Positions 50,844-59,989 of a stretch of DNA of 64,000 bases are shown here, one piece after another (within the stretch, counting starts at the first letter, position 1; each line of letters starts with the position of its first letter). Where the stretch lies: contig NZ_CP053836.1 in the NCBI RefSeq assembly GCF_013201825.1, positions 3,100,001 to 3,164,000 on the forward strand, given 5' to 3'. The DNA comes from Halarcobacter ebronensis. GTDB taxonomy: Bacteria; Campylobacterota; Campylobacteria; Campylobacterales; Arcobacteraceae. Under the pieces are notes generated by a model. That model worked only from the letters and a program-made list of their open reading frames with translations, was not told the origin of the DNA and made no database searches. The position numbers and the translations under genes are program-made.

Positions 50844-51809
50844 TTATTTTAACTTAGTAAGAAAGTATAAACCAAAAAGTGTAAGAAGAAGTCCAAGCCA
50901 TCCTAAAAGGTTTGGTAAAAGTGCTCCTAAAAATAGAACTTCACCAAATAGAGCAAAAAACACCTCTCCTGATTGGGTTGCATCCACAAGTATTAGTTTA
51001 CTTGTTGTGTTTGCATGGTGTCTGGCATATAAAAATAGTGAAGTTGCAATTACTCCTGATAAAAGAGAAACCATAGCTACACTTATATACTGCCCAGAGC
51101 TAGGAACCCCTGGGTTTGTTACAAAAAATAGAATAACCCAAAAAGGGAAACTTCCAAGGGTGAGCAAAAATACTTTTATAAAGGCATTTTTAAATATTTT
51201 TGTATCTCCACCATTTTGCTCCCTTTTTACCTTTTGTTCCCAAACCATTTGGTTTCCTGTTGGGTACGAAAAAGCTGCAATCAAAACTGGGAAAAATCCT
51301 AAAAATAGAGCTTCTAAGTTATTTGTATCTATATGGCTTAGATTTACCAAAGATACCCCTATAAAAATTATAAAGGTGAAAAACCAAATCTTTTTTGATA
51401 GTTTTTTACCAAAAAAAGCCAAAACAAATAGTGAAGCCAAAATTGTCATCTGCCAAGTTGTTGCCACAACCCAAGCTGGTGAAAAATCAGCTGCATAACA
51501 TAGAAGTGAATAAAAAAATCCAAACCCAATAGTGCCTGATATTGTCCAAAATCTAAAGTTATCTATATACTCTTTTAAAACATATTTTAAATATGAAAGC
51601 CCTCTAAAAAGAACAAAACCAAAGCCTATAAAAAGTACTGTGAATACAAATCTAAGTGCTGCACTCCAATACCAGTGTCCACCCTCAAGAGAAATGGCTC
51701 TATTTATTAAAAAAGTTGCAGAAAAAAAAGCGGCCGCTAAAAGTCCAATTATTAGTAAAAAAGAAGGGTTTGATTGAAATTTTTCTATTCTATTTTTTAA
51801 CTCATTCAA
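50844..51809 (-). CDS. DMT-superfamily (EamA) transporter
   Basis: A 321-residue membrane protein with about ten helices in two EamA-type repeats of five. Characteristic segments include FAGGH-like RAISLEGGHWYWSAALRF, WVVATTWQMTILASLFVLAFFGKK and the second-half SLLSGVIATSLFLYARHHA with LGEVLFLGALLP. Substrate unknown; the family includes amino-acid and metabolite exporters. Transcribed alone. The long frames on the opposite strand (for example 50809-51498) are shadows. Confidence 0.88.
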   Translation of the reverse strand: MNELKNRIEKFQSNPSFLLIIGLLAAAFFSATFLINRAISLEGGHWYWSAALRFVFTVLFIGFGFVLFRGLSYLKYVLKEYIDNFRFWTISGTIGFGFFYSLLCYAADFSPAWVVATTWQMTILASLFVLAFFGKKLSKKIWFFTFIIFIGVSLVNLSHIDTNNLEALFLGFFPVLIAAFSYPTGNQMVWEQKVKREQNGGDTKIFKNAFIKVFLLTLGSFPFWVILFFVTNPGVPSSGQYISVAMVSLLSGVIATSLFLYARHHANTTSKLILVDATQSGEVFFALFGEVLFLGALLPNLLGWLGLLLTLFGLYFLTKLK

Positions 51810-51972
51810 AATATATCCTATTAAATAAAGTTTGGATTATACTATAAAATTTAACTAAACAATAATTTAATATTATTAAAATATATCCATTAAACAATTT
51901 TGTAAAATTAAATTCAAAGAATTTGACATTTTTAAAGTATAATTATCCAAAATGGATACAATAAGGCAGCTT

Positions 51973-53550
51973 ATGAATATAAAAAAAGTAGTTAAATACA
52001 CCTTTACAACTATTGTAGTTCTTATTTTGGCAACCTTTTTTTTAAACGGAATAATTTTAAATAAACTAAAAGAGAATAATGATTCAAGAAAAGAGATTTC
52101 AAAACTTGTTTTAATGCAAGAGAATATGAACCTTTTAATAAAAGATACAACTACAACTAATAACCAAGAGAGATTAAAATATATAAATAATGAGTTTTCA
52201 AAATATGAAAAAAGTTTTGAAGAGTTAAAAAATAGTTTAATGATAAGAGACAAAGATGATTTTTTAGATTTTTTTATAAAAGATATTCATAAAAATCCAA
52301 AAATATTAAAGCACTTAATTTTACTCTCTAAATCAGAAGTTGAGATAGAAGAGGGTTTTGAAAAGATTCATAATCTACAATCACAACAAATTAGACTAAA
52401 ATCTCTATTCTCTGAAAATTATCCTAAAGAGAACCTTCTTAGAGAGAATATTGAAAAAGATATATTAAAAACTGAAGATATATTTTTGATTAAAAATTTC
52501 TCAGATATTAAATATTATAGTAAAGAGGTTCTTTTCCAATATAAAGAAAAAAAATATTTGGATACATGGATTGAAAAAATTCAAGCATTAAGTGAAGTTT
52601 ATAATAATAAAAAACTATCTAAATATTTAGATACGGTGAAAACCCTTGGAGATTATGTAATAAAACTCAATGTTTTAGAGATAGAAGAGGAATCTTTACA
52701 AAATAATATCTATGAAATAATAAATAGGAATAAAGAACTAAATCTTAAAATTGAAGCGGAAATAGAAGCTATCACTTCATCTTTTATTACAAATACTTTT
52801 ACTTTTATGATCCTATTACTTTTAGTTACTATTCTTATCATAATCTTATTGGCAATAAAAGTAAACAAAAATGTTGCACTTAGTTTTAATCAAGTAGAAC
52901 AAAAAGTTCAAGAGGGATTAAGCACAATAAAACATTTAAATAATGAGATAGAAGAGACCCAAAGAGAAGTTGTTTTTACAATGGGTGCAATTGGTGAGAG
53001 TAGAAGTAAAGAAACAGGGAATCATGTAAAAAGAGTTGCAGAATATTCAAAAGTTTTTGCTTTATATTATGGATTAGCTAAAGAAGAGGCAGAAATGTTA
53101 AAACAAGCTAGCCCAATGCACGATATAGGAAAAGTTGCGATTCCTGACTCAATTTTAAATAAACCAGGTAGATTTGATGAGAAAGAGAGAGGAATAATGA
53201 ATACCCATGCACTATTAGGTTATGAGATGTTAAAACACTCAAAGAGATCTCTTTTAAAATGTGCAGCAACAGTTGCTTACGAACATCATGAAAAGTGGGA
53301 TGGCACAGGTTATCCAAGAGGATTAAAGGGTGAAGATATTCATATTTATGGAAGAATAACTGCATTAGCCGATGTTTTTGATGCATTAGGAAGCGATAGA
53401 TGTTATAAAAAAGCCTGGGATGATGAAAAAATTTTTAATCTTTTCAAAGAGGAGAGAGGAAAACACTTTGATCCAAAACTTGTAGATATCTTTTTTGAAC
53501 ATTTAGATGAATTCTTAAAAATCAGAGAAACTTTCAAAGACAAAATGTAA
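51973..53550 (+). CDS. Membrane-bound HD-GYP cyclic-di-GMP phosphodiesterase
   Basis: A protein of 525 residues. One N-terminal helix (about 8-32), a long helical periplasmic region to about residue 270, a second helix (273-296), a short coiled coil, then an HD-GYP domain. Metal and signature motifs are present: MHDIGKVAIPDSIL (near residue 380), HHEKWDGTGYPRGLKG (near 437) and ITALADVFDALGSD. The GYP motif is intact, so cyclic-di-GMP hydrolysis is likely. The start at 51973 is preferred over 51952 because AAGG stands 8 bases before it. A TATAAT at 51938-51943 may be its -10 box. The sensory region suggests an external signal. Confidence 0.9.
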   Translation: MNIKKVVKYTFTTIVVLILATFFLNGIILNKLKENNDSRKEISKLVLMQENMNLLIKDTTTTNNQERLKYINNEFSKYEKSFEELKNSLMIRDKDDFLDFFIKDIHKNPKILKHLILLSKSEVEIEEGFEKIHNLQSQQIRLKSLFSENYPKENLLRENIEKDILKTEDIFLIKNFSDIKYYSKEVLFQYKEKKYLDTWIEKIQALSEVYNNKKLSKYLDTVKTLGDYVIKLNVLEIEEESLQNNIYEIINRNKELNLKIEAEIEAITSSFITNTFTFMILLLLVTILIIILLAIKVNKNVALSFNQVEQKVQEGLSTIKHLNNEIEETQREVVFTMGAIGESRSKETGNHVKRVAEYSKVFALYYGLAKEEAEMLKQASPMHDIGKVAIPDSILNKPGRFDEKERGIMNTHALLGYEMLKHSKRSLLKCAATVAYEHHEKWDGTGYPRGLKGEDIHIYGRITALADVFDALGSDRCYKKAWDDEKIFNLFKEERGKHFDPKLVDIFFEHLDEFLKIRETFKDKM

Positions 53551-53551
53551 A

Positions 53552-53572
53552 GAAATTGTCAAGAACAATTTC
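53552..53572 (+). terminator. Hairpin after the HD-GYP gene
   Basis: GAAATTGT-N5-ACAATTTC, a perfect 8-bp stem 1 base after the stop codon. No T-tract follows, so termination would be weak. Confidence 0.45.
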
Positions 53573-53580
53573 ACCAATAC

Positions 53581-53609
53581 TTGAAACTCTTCTTTTATAC
53601 TTCTATTAT
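53581..53609 (+). promoter_or_regulatory. Putative promoter of the SHP/b561 operon
   Basis: TTGAAA (53581-53586) and TATTAT (53604-53609) are separated by 17 bases, each one base off the sigma-70 consensus. The ATG follows 20 bases later behind a strong AAAAGGAG site. Confidence 0.6.
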
Positions 53610-53629
53610 GAAATATAAAAGGAGAAGGG

Positions 53630-54031
53630 ATGAAAAACTTACTTATACCTGCAATAATAGCTAGTCTATCTTTTGGTAGTGTAATCGAAAATTATCTTAC
53701 AGATTTAAAAAACGAAGTTATAAAAGAAAAGCCAAATTTTAAAAGCTTTGATATAAAAAGAGGGGAAGAGATTTTCACTTCAAAACATATTGGTAAAAAG
53801 GGCAAAGAGATCTCTTGTAGCTCTTGTCATGGAGTAGATTTAACAAAATCACATGAGAATTTCTTTACAGCTAAAGTTATTGAACCACTTTCACCAAATA
53901 CAAATAAAAAGAGACTAACTCAAAAAAAAGAGATTGACAAATGGTTAAAAAGAAACTTCAATGATGTTTATAATAGAGAAGGAACACCTAAAGAAAAAGG
54001 TGATGTCCTAAGTTTTATTATGAGCAAATAG
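53630..54031 (+). CDS. SHP-like c-type cytochrome (DUF1924)
   Basis: A 133-residue periplasmic cytochrome with signal peptide and one heme-binding motif, C63-S-S-C-H67. The layout (KRGEEIFTSKHIGKKGKEISCSSCHG, then KVIEPLSPNTNKKR and WLKRNF) matches the sphaeroides-heme-protein group. SHP has an unusual heme that can bind oxygen or nitric oxide. SHP genes typically occur with a diheme cytochrome c and cytochrome b561, and both follow here. It probably is the terminal electron acceptor of that chain. First gene of the operon. Confidence 0.87.
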   Translation: MKNLLIPAIIASLSFGSVIENYLTDLKNEVIKEKPNFKSFDIKRGEEIFTSKHIGKKGKEISCSSCHGVDLTKSHENFFTAKVIEPLSPNTNKKRLTQKKEIDKWLKRNFNDVYNREGTPKEKGDVLSFIMSK

Positions 54032-54040
54032 GAGAGAAAA

Positions 54041-54553
54041 ATGAAAACAATATTTATATTTATACTTCTTATCTCAAGCCTTGTTGCAAGTGAATACAAA
54101 TCTAAAGTTGCAGGAGTTGCTCCTGTAAATAATTCTCTTTATATAAAAGAGTGTGGAGCTTGTCATTTTGCCTATCAACCAGGACTTCTTCCAAGCAACT
54201 CTTGGAAAAAAATGATGTCAAATTTAGAGAGCCATTTTGGTGCAGATGCAACTTTAGCACAAGAAGACTTTGTTGCCATTTCGCAATACTTGGAACAAAA
54301 TAGTGCAGAGAAGGCATATGCTTATAAAAGAAGCTATAAAATTGCAAATAGCATGAGAGATGACGGAACTATTATTGCCATTAGTAAAACACCATATTTT
54401 ATAAAAGAGCACAAAGGAATACCAAAAAAGTATATTGAACAAGAGAGTGTAAAAGGTCTATTTAACTGTATAGCTTGCCATACTACTGCACAAAAAGGAA
54501 TCTATTCAGAAAGAGATATTCTAATACCAAATTATGGAAGATGGGATGATTAA
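54041..54553 (+). CDS. Diheme cytochrome c (DHC)
   Basis: A 170-residue exported protein with two heme-binding motifs, C38-G-A-C-H42 and C143-I-A-C-H147, and the DHC blocks AYQPGLLPSNSWKKMM and LESHFGADATLAQED. DHC is the physiological electron donor to SHP in other bacteria, fed by cytochrome b561. Spacing of 9 bases from the SHP gene and of 9 to the b561 gene supports one operon. A second DHC-like domain is fused to the b561 protein downstream. Confidence 0.9.
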   Translation: MKTIFIFILLISSLVASEYKSKVAGVAPVNNSLYIKECGACHFAYQPGLLPSNSWKKMMSNLESHFGADATLAQEDFVAISQYLEQNSAEKAYAYKRSYKIANSMRDDGTIIAISKTPYFIKEHKGIPKKYIEQESVKGLFNCIACHTTAQKGIYSERDILIPNYGRWDD

Positions 54554-54562
54554 GGAGAGAGT

Positions 54563-55676
54563 ATGAAAACTTATATTTGGAGTTTGCCAACTAGAATATT
54601 CCATATGCTTTTTGCTACTTTTATTCTTTTGGCTTTTGTAACAGATGAGGATAATCTTTTAACCTACCATGCTATTATTGGTTATTCAATTTTTATCCTT
54701 CTTGTTTTTCGGGTTGTATGGGGAATGATTGGACCAAAACACTCAAAATTTAGTGATTTTCCTTTTGGAATCAAAAGAGTAAAAGAATTTATCTCAACTA
54801 TTTTCACCTCACACAAAGAGTATGTGGGACACAATCCAGCAGCTTCATATGTGATGATAGCAATGTTGATAGTTACTTTTTTAACCATAGTAAGTGGTGT
54901 TTTAACCTTTGGTATTCAAGAAGGAAAAGGTCTTTTATCTTTTTTAAATAACTCCTATTTTAAAGAGATGAAAGTCTTTAAAGAGATCCACGAAGTTCTA
55001 TCAACACTTCTTATTGTATTAATTGTTGCCCATCTTGGTGGTATTGTAAGTGATAGAGTTTTAAATAAAAAAACGCAAACTCTAAACTCAATTATTACAG
55101 GATACAAAGTTGTTGATAATGAAAAAGGGATAAAAACAGATATTTATCAAAAAATCATAGCTCTTCTCTTTTTCATAATTTTTATCACTTTTTTGATTTT
55201 CAGTTTTACAAATCAAAATAATACTCTTTTGGTTTCAAAATATGAACCCATAGATTACAAAAAGCAAAATGAGCTTTTTGTAAGTGAGTGTGCATCGTGC
55301 CACACTCTGTATCCCTCCACATACTTTGCCTAAAAAATCATGGGAAATTTTGATGTCAGATTTAAAAAACCACTTTGGTGATGATGCTTCACTTGAAGAA
55401 GAGGATAGAAAAAATATTCTATATTTTCTTTTGGAAAACAGTGCTGAAAATAGTACAAAAGAGGTTAGTGTAAAGGTTTTGAACTCTATTGAAAATAAAG
55501 ATATAATTGCTATAACCCAAACACCTTTTTGGAAAAATGAGCATAAAAATATCAAAAAAGAGGTTTTTGAACATCCACAAGTAAAGAGTAAGGCAAACTG
55601 CAAAGCTTGCCATAGTGATATAGAAAAAGGTTTAATTGAAGATGAAAAGATTAAAGATATTAGTAGTTTTATGTAG
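54563..55676 (+). pseudogene. Cytochrome b561-diheme cytochrome c fusion split by a +1 frameshift
   Basis: The first 250 residues form a cytochrome b561 (YIWSLPTRIFHMLFA, LTYHAIIGYS, GHNPAASYVMIAM) like that at 37681. The frame then enters a DHC-like domain with heme motif CASCH (55289-55303) but stops at 55333 after TLYPSTYFA. In the next frame the DHC pattern continues without a gap: LPKKSWEILMSDLKNHFGDD and a second heme motif CKACH, ending at 55676. Removing one base in CCCT (55313-55316) restores a 370-residue fusion with YPPHTLPKKSW, matching the DHC upstream. This is a real mutation, a sequencing error in CCC, or ribosomal +1 slippage at CCC-T. If unrepaired, the product keeps b561 and one c-type heme site. 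Confidence 0.82.
55313..55318 (+). other. Frameshift site CCC-TCC
   Basis: The reading frame of the b561 gene meets CCC TCC here. A proline tRNA on CCC that slips one base forward would pair with CCT and continue into the frame of the missing cytochrome domain. CCC-T is a known weak +1 slippery site. Both codons look rare in this AT-rich genome. An inserted C would leave the same trace. Confidence 0.6.
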
Positions 55677-56058
55677 TCTATTTTTACTAACCCAACTTTT
55701 CGCAAGTGACCATAAATATGAACATGAGTATGAGGAGCATAATAGCACCCATATTTACAAAAATCTAGACTACCTACAGTTATCATCACAACAAACAGAA
55801 GAGATAAAAAATATTCTAATAAAATATAGGAAAAAGTATGCTCATTACGCACAAAAAAGAGCTAGAAAAGAGAGTAGTTTAAAAGAGCTTTTTAAAAAAG
55901 ATAGCTTCGATGAGAAAGAGTATGAAGAGGCTTTGGAAGAGATTATAGAGGATGAGATAGAGTTAGAGACAAAAATGCTAAAAAAAATTCACTCTGTCTT
56001 AAGCCCTAAACAAAGGGAAAAGTTCTCATACTATCTAAAGGAGTGGAGAGTTGAGTAA
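55636..56058 (+). CDS. Spy/CpxP-like periplasmic protein
   Basis: A 140-residue exported helical protein with a signal peptide (RLKILVVLCSLFLLTQLFA) and a charged coiled body (KYRKKYAHYAQKRARKES, then EEALEEIIEDEIELETKML and LSPKQREKFSYYL). The LxxxQ-type repeats (LSSQQTEEI, LSPKQREKF) are those of the Spy/CpxP/ZraP group, which tune envelope-stress sensors. The start is TTG at 55636 (AAAGG 5 bases before) or ATG at 55642. It overlaps the broken cytochrome frame upstream by 41 bases and the response regulator gene by 8 bases, so it probably modulates the following kinase. Confidence 0.8.
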   Translation: MKMKRLKILVVLCSLFLLTQLFASDHKYEHEYEEHNSTHIYKNLDYLQLSSQQTEEIKNILIKYRKKYAHYAQKRARKESSLKELFKKDSFDEKEYEEALEEIIEDEIELETKMLKKIHSVLSPKQREKFSYYLKEWRVE

Positions 56059-56719
56059 AAGTGTTCTTTTAATAGAGGATGATACCCAAATGCAAAGCTT
56101 TATTATTGAGTATCTAAAAGAGTATGAGTTTGAGTGCAAAGGGTTTGCAGACCCAAAAGAAGCTTTAAAGGATTTTGAAAAAAATAGTTTAGAGTATGAC
56201 ATTGTGATTTTAGATTTGATGCTTCCAAATATGGATGGATTTGATCTCTTTAAAAGAGTAAAAAAGATTAGAGATATTCCTGTTATTATCTCTTCAGCCA
56301 GAGGAGATATAGGAAATAAAATCCATGGTTTTGAGCTTGGAGCTGATGACTATCTAGCTAAGCCCTATGAGCCAAGGGAGCTTGTGCTTAGAATAAACTC
56401 TATTTTAAGAAAAAACAGCTCAAATTCTCTAAAAATAGGAGATTTTGAAATTAATAAGGCAAACCATGAGGTCAAACTTGACAATTATCCCATTGAGTTT
56501 ACAAAAATTGAGTTTGAGATTTTTATTTTTTTGATTGAGAACCTTAATAAAGTCTCATCTAGAGAGCAGATACTTCACGCAACCTCTTTAGATGAAAATA
56601 CAAAAAACAGAACAATTGATATGCATATCTCCAATATAAGATATAAAATAGGAGATGAGGCAAAAGAGTCAAAGTATATCAAGTCTGTTTGGGGTATTGG
56701 TTACAAATTTGTAGGTTAA
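56051..56719 (+). CDS. OmpR-type response regulator of the SHP/b561 operon
   Basis: A 222-residue regulator with receiver motifs IEDD, D55 (IVILDLMLPNMDG), SSARGD and LAKPYEPREL, then a winged helix with FTKIEFEIFIFL, the HISNIRYKIG recognition helix and SVWGIGYKFVG. The start is TTG at 56051, overlapping the Spy-like gene by 8 bases. The kinase gene begins 1 base after its stop. It is expected to control the cytochrome genes upstream. Confidence 0.94.
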   Translation: MSKSVLLIEDDTQMQSFIIEYLKEYEFECKGFADPKEALKDFEKNSLEYDIVILDLMLPNMDGFDLFKRVKKIRDIPVIISSARGDIGNKIHGFELGADDYLAKPYEPRELVLRINSILRKNSSNSLKIGDFEINKANHEVKLDNYPIEFTKIEFEIFIFLIENLNKVSSREQILHATSLDENTKNRTIDMHISNIRYKIGDEAKESKYIKSVWGIGYKFVG

Positions 56720-56720
56720 G

Positions 56721-57914
56721 ATGAGTATTCGAAGAAAAGTATCAATTCTATTTGTAATAAGTCTTATTTTAATGATAACCATAGGTTTATGGATAGATAA
56801 AATCAACTCACAAAGAATAGAAAATTTAGTAAAAGACAAGTATCTTAAAATCTCAAATGAGATATTTCTTAGTATTGATGATAAAGAGAATATAGAACAA
56901 ATATTAAAAAAATATAGACTTCAAAAACTTGATAAACTACAAGATAAAAACTTTAAACCCATATATCAAAAAAAACACACCTTTGGATTTATCCTAATTT
57001 TACAAAGCTCTTTTAGGGATGAGTTTATTATTCATATAAAATATTTAGATGATGAATATATTCTAAAAAGCGAAGATGAGAGGAGTCTAAATGAGAAACT
57101 AACCCTAAATATCTTAGTCTTTTTAGATATTTTTGTACTTGTTGCTATCTTTTTATATATTTTAAAACTTCTTTCCCCTTTAAAAAAGATTACCAAAGAG
57201 ATTGATGATTTTTCAAAGGGTAATCTTTCAACTAGAGTAAATATCTCTTCAAAGGATGAGATGGGAGCGCTAGCAAATACCTTTAATACAATGGCAAAAA
57301 ATCTTGAGGAGTTAATAAAAACTAGAGAGGATTTACTTAGAGATATAGGCCATGAATTAAGAACACCAATAGCAAAGGGAAGGTTTGTAATAGAGAAGTT
57401 TGAAGATAGTAATAACAAAGAGCTTTTAAAAAAAATATTTTTGGATTTAGAATCTTTAACAAATGAGTTAATAGAGTTAGAGAGATTAAACTCCTCAAAA
57501 CTTCAACTATCAACTTTCACGTGTGAAACCCTAATTTTAGAAGCTCTAAATAAACTCTATCTAAAAGAGGAGTCAAATATAGAGATTGATATTATTGATA
57601 ACTTTAAAATAGAAGCAGATTTGGAGTATCTAGCAATTGCTTTAAAAAATCTAATTGACAATGCCCTTAAATATGCAAACAAATATCCAATAAAAATAGA
57701 GAGCTACAAAAATAAAATTGTAGTAAAAAATATGGGGAAAAAACTTTCTAAAGAGATATCTTACTACCTAAAACCCTTTACCCAAGAGAGCTCAAATAGA
57801 GATGGATTTGGTCTTGGTCTTAGCATTGTAACTAAGATTTTAAAAAAGCACAATTTTGTCTTAGAATATAGCTATGAAGATGGCACAAATATCTTTGCAA
57901 TTTGTACAAAATAG
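56721..57914 (+). CDS. Sensor histidine kinase of the SHP/b561 operon
   Basis: A 397-residue kinase of CpxA-like layout: helix (about 9-27), periplasmic loop of about 100 residues, second helix (about 130-150), HAMP, H-box with H211 (RDIGHELRTPIAKG), N-box (LKNLIDNALKYA) and G2 (DGFGLGLSIVTKIL). The G1 region is unusual: VVKNMGKKLSKEI in place of D-x-G-x-G, with the Asp replaced by Asn-Met. Coupled to the regulator gene. With the Spy-like protein just upstream, an envelope or redox signal is likely. Confidence 0.92.
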   Translation: MSIRRKVSILFVISLILMITIGLWIDKINSQRIENLVKDKYLKISNEIFLSIDDKENIEQILKKYRLQKLDKLQDKNFKPIYQKKHTFGFILILQSSFRDEFIIHIKYLDDEYILKSEDERSLNEKLTLNILVFLDIFVLVAIFLYILKLLSPLKKITKEIDDFSKGNLSTRVNISSKDEMGALANTFNTMAKNLEELIKTREDLLRDIGHELRTPIAKGRFVIEKFEDSNNKELLKKIFLDLESLTNELIELERLNSSKLQLSTFTCETLILEALNKLYLKEESNIEIDIIDNFKIEADLEYLAIALKNLIDNALKYANKYPIKIESYKNKIVVKNMGKKLSKEISYYLKPFTQESSNRDGFGLGLSIVTKILKKHNFVLEYSYEDGTNIFAICTK

Positions 57915-57957
57915 CTTTTTGTAATCATTTAATATCCTATTTTAGGAATAATATCTT

Positions 57958-58803
57958 ATGAGTTTTTTATATATGTTTTTATCAGCTTTTTTAGAGAATT
58001 TTTTATATAAAGAGATAAATAGACAAACAAATAGAAATTTTCAATCATCTTTGATGTTTCTAATCTCAGCTCCTATTTTGTTTACAATGTATCTATTTAT
58101 CTATGGCTTTAATATAGATGATTTCTCATTTTTGTATGAGTGGAAGTTTTATCTTCTATCCCTTTTGGAGCTATTAGTATTTTACCTCTATAGGGAGAAC
58201 TATCACCAAAACTCAAATAACTACACCATGATAAATATGTTTGTATTTTCAACTATTTATCTAATGCCATTATTGGCATTTTTTTATAACCCAATTTTTA
58301 ATTTTAATAGCTCTTTGGATGTAAAGTATGACTCCTTTTTAGAGGCACTTATTTTTAGTATTACTCTTTTTGTTTTAACTTTGATTTATTATGTGGGGAA
58401 AATAAAAAACAAAGAGATAAAAAACCTAAAACTTCTAATTTTATTACTATTTATTTTACTTAATACCATGTATTTCTCAGTTAAAACTGTGCAAACCTAC
58501 AATGGCTTTTTAGTTTACACTTTTATTCAGATCTTAATAGGTTTTAACTTTTTAGTTTTAAGTAAAAAAGAGGAAAAAAGTATTGAGCTTAAGAGGTTCT
58601 TTTTATATTTTTTATGGCCATTTATTTATCTTCTTTTCTTTCTTGCGGCTTCTCTTATCGCAGTTGAGTTTATAGCTATTTTTAAAAGGGTTTCCCAACT
58701 AATCTCTGCCATGATTTTAGATAAAAAAGTTATAAAAAAGGATGCTATTTTAATTGTTTCAATTATTTTTGTAACAGTTATATTTTATTTCTATAAGGTT
58801 TAG
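57958..58803 (+). CDS. Polytopic membrane protein, EamA-like
   Basis: A 281-residue membrane protein with eight to ten helices. The layout of short helices in two halves, with AAFLENFLYKEINRQTNRNF at the N-terminus and FKRVSQLISAMILDKKVIKKD at the C-terminus, recalls a divergent EamA/DMT transporter, but no strong motif is visible. Two bases separate it from the glycosyltransferase gene, so a role in moving a sugar or lipid substrate for that enzyme is possible. Confidence 0.6.
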   Translation: MSFLYMFLSAFLENFLYKEINRQTNRNFQSSLMFLISAPILFTMYLFIYGFNIDDFSFLYEWKFYLLSLLELLVFYLYRENYHQNSNNYTMINMFVFSTIYLMPLLAFFYNPIFNFNSSLDVKYDSFLEALIFSITLFVLTLIYYVGKIKNKEIKNLKLLILLLFILLNTMYFSVKTVQTYNGFLVYTFIQILIGFNFLVLSKKEEKSIELKRFFLYFLWPFIYLLFFLAASLIAVEFIAIFKRVSQLISAMILDKKVIKKDAILIVSIIFVTVIFYFYKV

Positions 58804-58805
58804 AT

Positions 58806-59936
58806 ATGAAGATCTTTCTCTTTACAGATACATTTTATGATACAAATGGTACTTCAACTTTTATTGAAGATATAGCAAGGATGAGTTTGGAATATGGGGT
58901 TGATTTAAGGGTATTTTACTCAAATAAAAAAATCCCCTCAACTCTTTATACAAATGTAGCTAGAATAAAAAGAGTAGCAAAAATACCTATGCCCTTTTAT
59001 CCACAGTTTTCACTTATTTTTCCCGACTACTTCCAAGTGAAAAAAATCCTAAGGGAAGAGATGCCAGATATTATTCACATCTCAACTCCAGGGCCTTTGG
59101 GGTTTTGTGCAAGGAGGGCTGCAAAAAAACTTGGTATTAAAATAGCTGGGACTTACCATACAAATCACCCCTCATATATCTATGAAAATACCCAATCAAA
59201 ATTTTTAGAAAACCTCTCAAAAAAAATCTTATCAAACTTCTACAAAGATTTCTCGCTGGTATTCACACGCTCTAAAGAGAATAAAAAACTAATGAAAAGT
59301 GATATTGCAATAAAGAAGAAAAAAATAAAAAAAATTCCAATAGGAATAAATCTACAAAAATTTAAAAACCTACAACAAAGTGAACACTTAGAAAAAATTC
59401 AAGATATTAGACAAAAAATAAAATTTTTGTATGTGGGAAGACTAACCGATGAAAAAAATGTAAAGTTTCTAATAGATACTTGGAATGAACTTCTAAGTGA
59501 GCACGATTTGGATGCCGCATTAATTATGGTTGGAGGTGGAAAATATCTAAACTACCCTCTTAAAAATGGCTATTACTTAGGGGAGCTAAAAAAAGATGAA
59601 CTTTTGGGAATCTATCCTTTATGTGATGTTTTTTTATTTCCTTCGATTACGGATACTTTAGGACAAGTTGTAATTGAGGCTCAAATAGTAGGACTTCCTT
59701 GCTTAGTTTCAAATATTGGAGGACCAAAAGAGATAGTAAAAAAAGAGCCAAAGAGTGGTTTGGTTAAAAAAATAGATAAGGAAAAATGGAAAAAGGCAAT
59801 ACTAAAACTATATGAGAAAAAAGAGCTAAGAACCTCTTTGTCAAAGGCTGCAAAAAAGAAGAAAAAGCGTTTTGATATTATAAAAAGTTTTGAGTATTTT
59901 ATAAAAACCCACAAAAAGGTGACTAAGAGAAATTAA
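58806..59936 (+). CDS. GT4-family glycosyltransferase
   Basis: A 376-residue GT-B glycosyltransferase. The N-terminal half begins IFLFTDTFYDTNGTSTFIED and contains AGTYHTNHPSYIYE; the C-terminal half has LYVGRLTDEKNVKFLI and the nucleotide-sugar motif SITDTLGQVVIEAQIVGLP. The form resembles alpha-mannosyltransferases that glycosylate diacylglycerol or phosphatidylinositol-like acceptors. The gene is preceded by AAGG 8 bases before ATG and follows the membrane-protein gene by 2 bases. Lysine-rich C-terminus suggests membrane contact. Acceptor unknown. Confidence 0.88.
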   Translation: MKIFLFTDTFYDTNGTSTFIEDIARMSLEYGVDLRVFYSNKKIPSTLYTNVARIKRVAKIPMPFYPQFSLIFPDYFQVKKILREEMPDIIHISTPGPLGFCARRAAKKLGIKIAGTYHTNHPSYIYENTQSKFLENLSKKILSNFYKDFSLVFTRSKENKKLMKSDIAIKKKKIKKIPIGINLQKFKNLQQSEHLEKIQDIRQKIKFLYVGRLTDEKNVKFLIDTWNELLSEHDLDAALIMVGGGKYLNYPLKNGYYLGELKKDELLGIYPLCDVFLFPSITDTLGQVVIEAQIVGLPCLVSNIGGPKEIVKKEPKSGLVKKIDKEKWKKAILKLYEKKELRTSLSKAAKKKKKRFDIIKSFEYFIKTHKKVTKRN

Positions 59937-59959
59937 GAGATTTTTATATAGGAATAAAG

Positions 59960-59965
59960 TATAAT
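59960..59965 (+). promoter_or_regulatory. Putative -10 box of thyX
   Basis: TATAAT preceded by a T-rich stretch (TTTTTATATAGG), 24 bases before the ATG, which has AAGG as ribosome site. Confidence 0.5.
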
Positions 59966-59989
59966 CCTAATAAAAATTAAGGCTAAAAT

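Noticed and set aside
50809-51498. A 229-codon plus-strand frame
   Set aside because: It is antisense to the DMT transporter, which has clear membrane helices and repeats; the frame reads as a basic, unnatural protein.
55235-55852. A 205-codon minus-strand frame across the broken cytochrome
   Set aside because: Opposite two clear gene fragments with heme motifs; membrane-like character comes from the complementary strand only.
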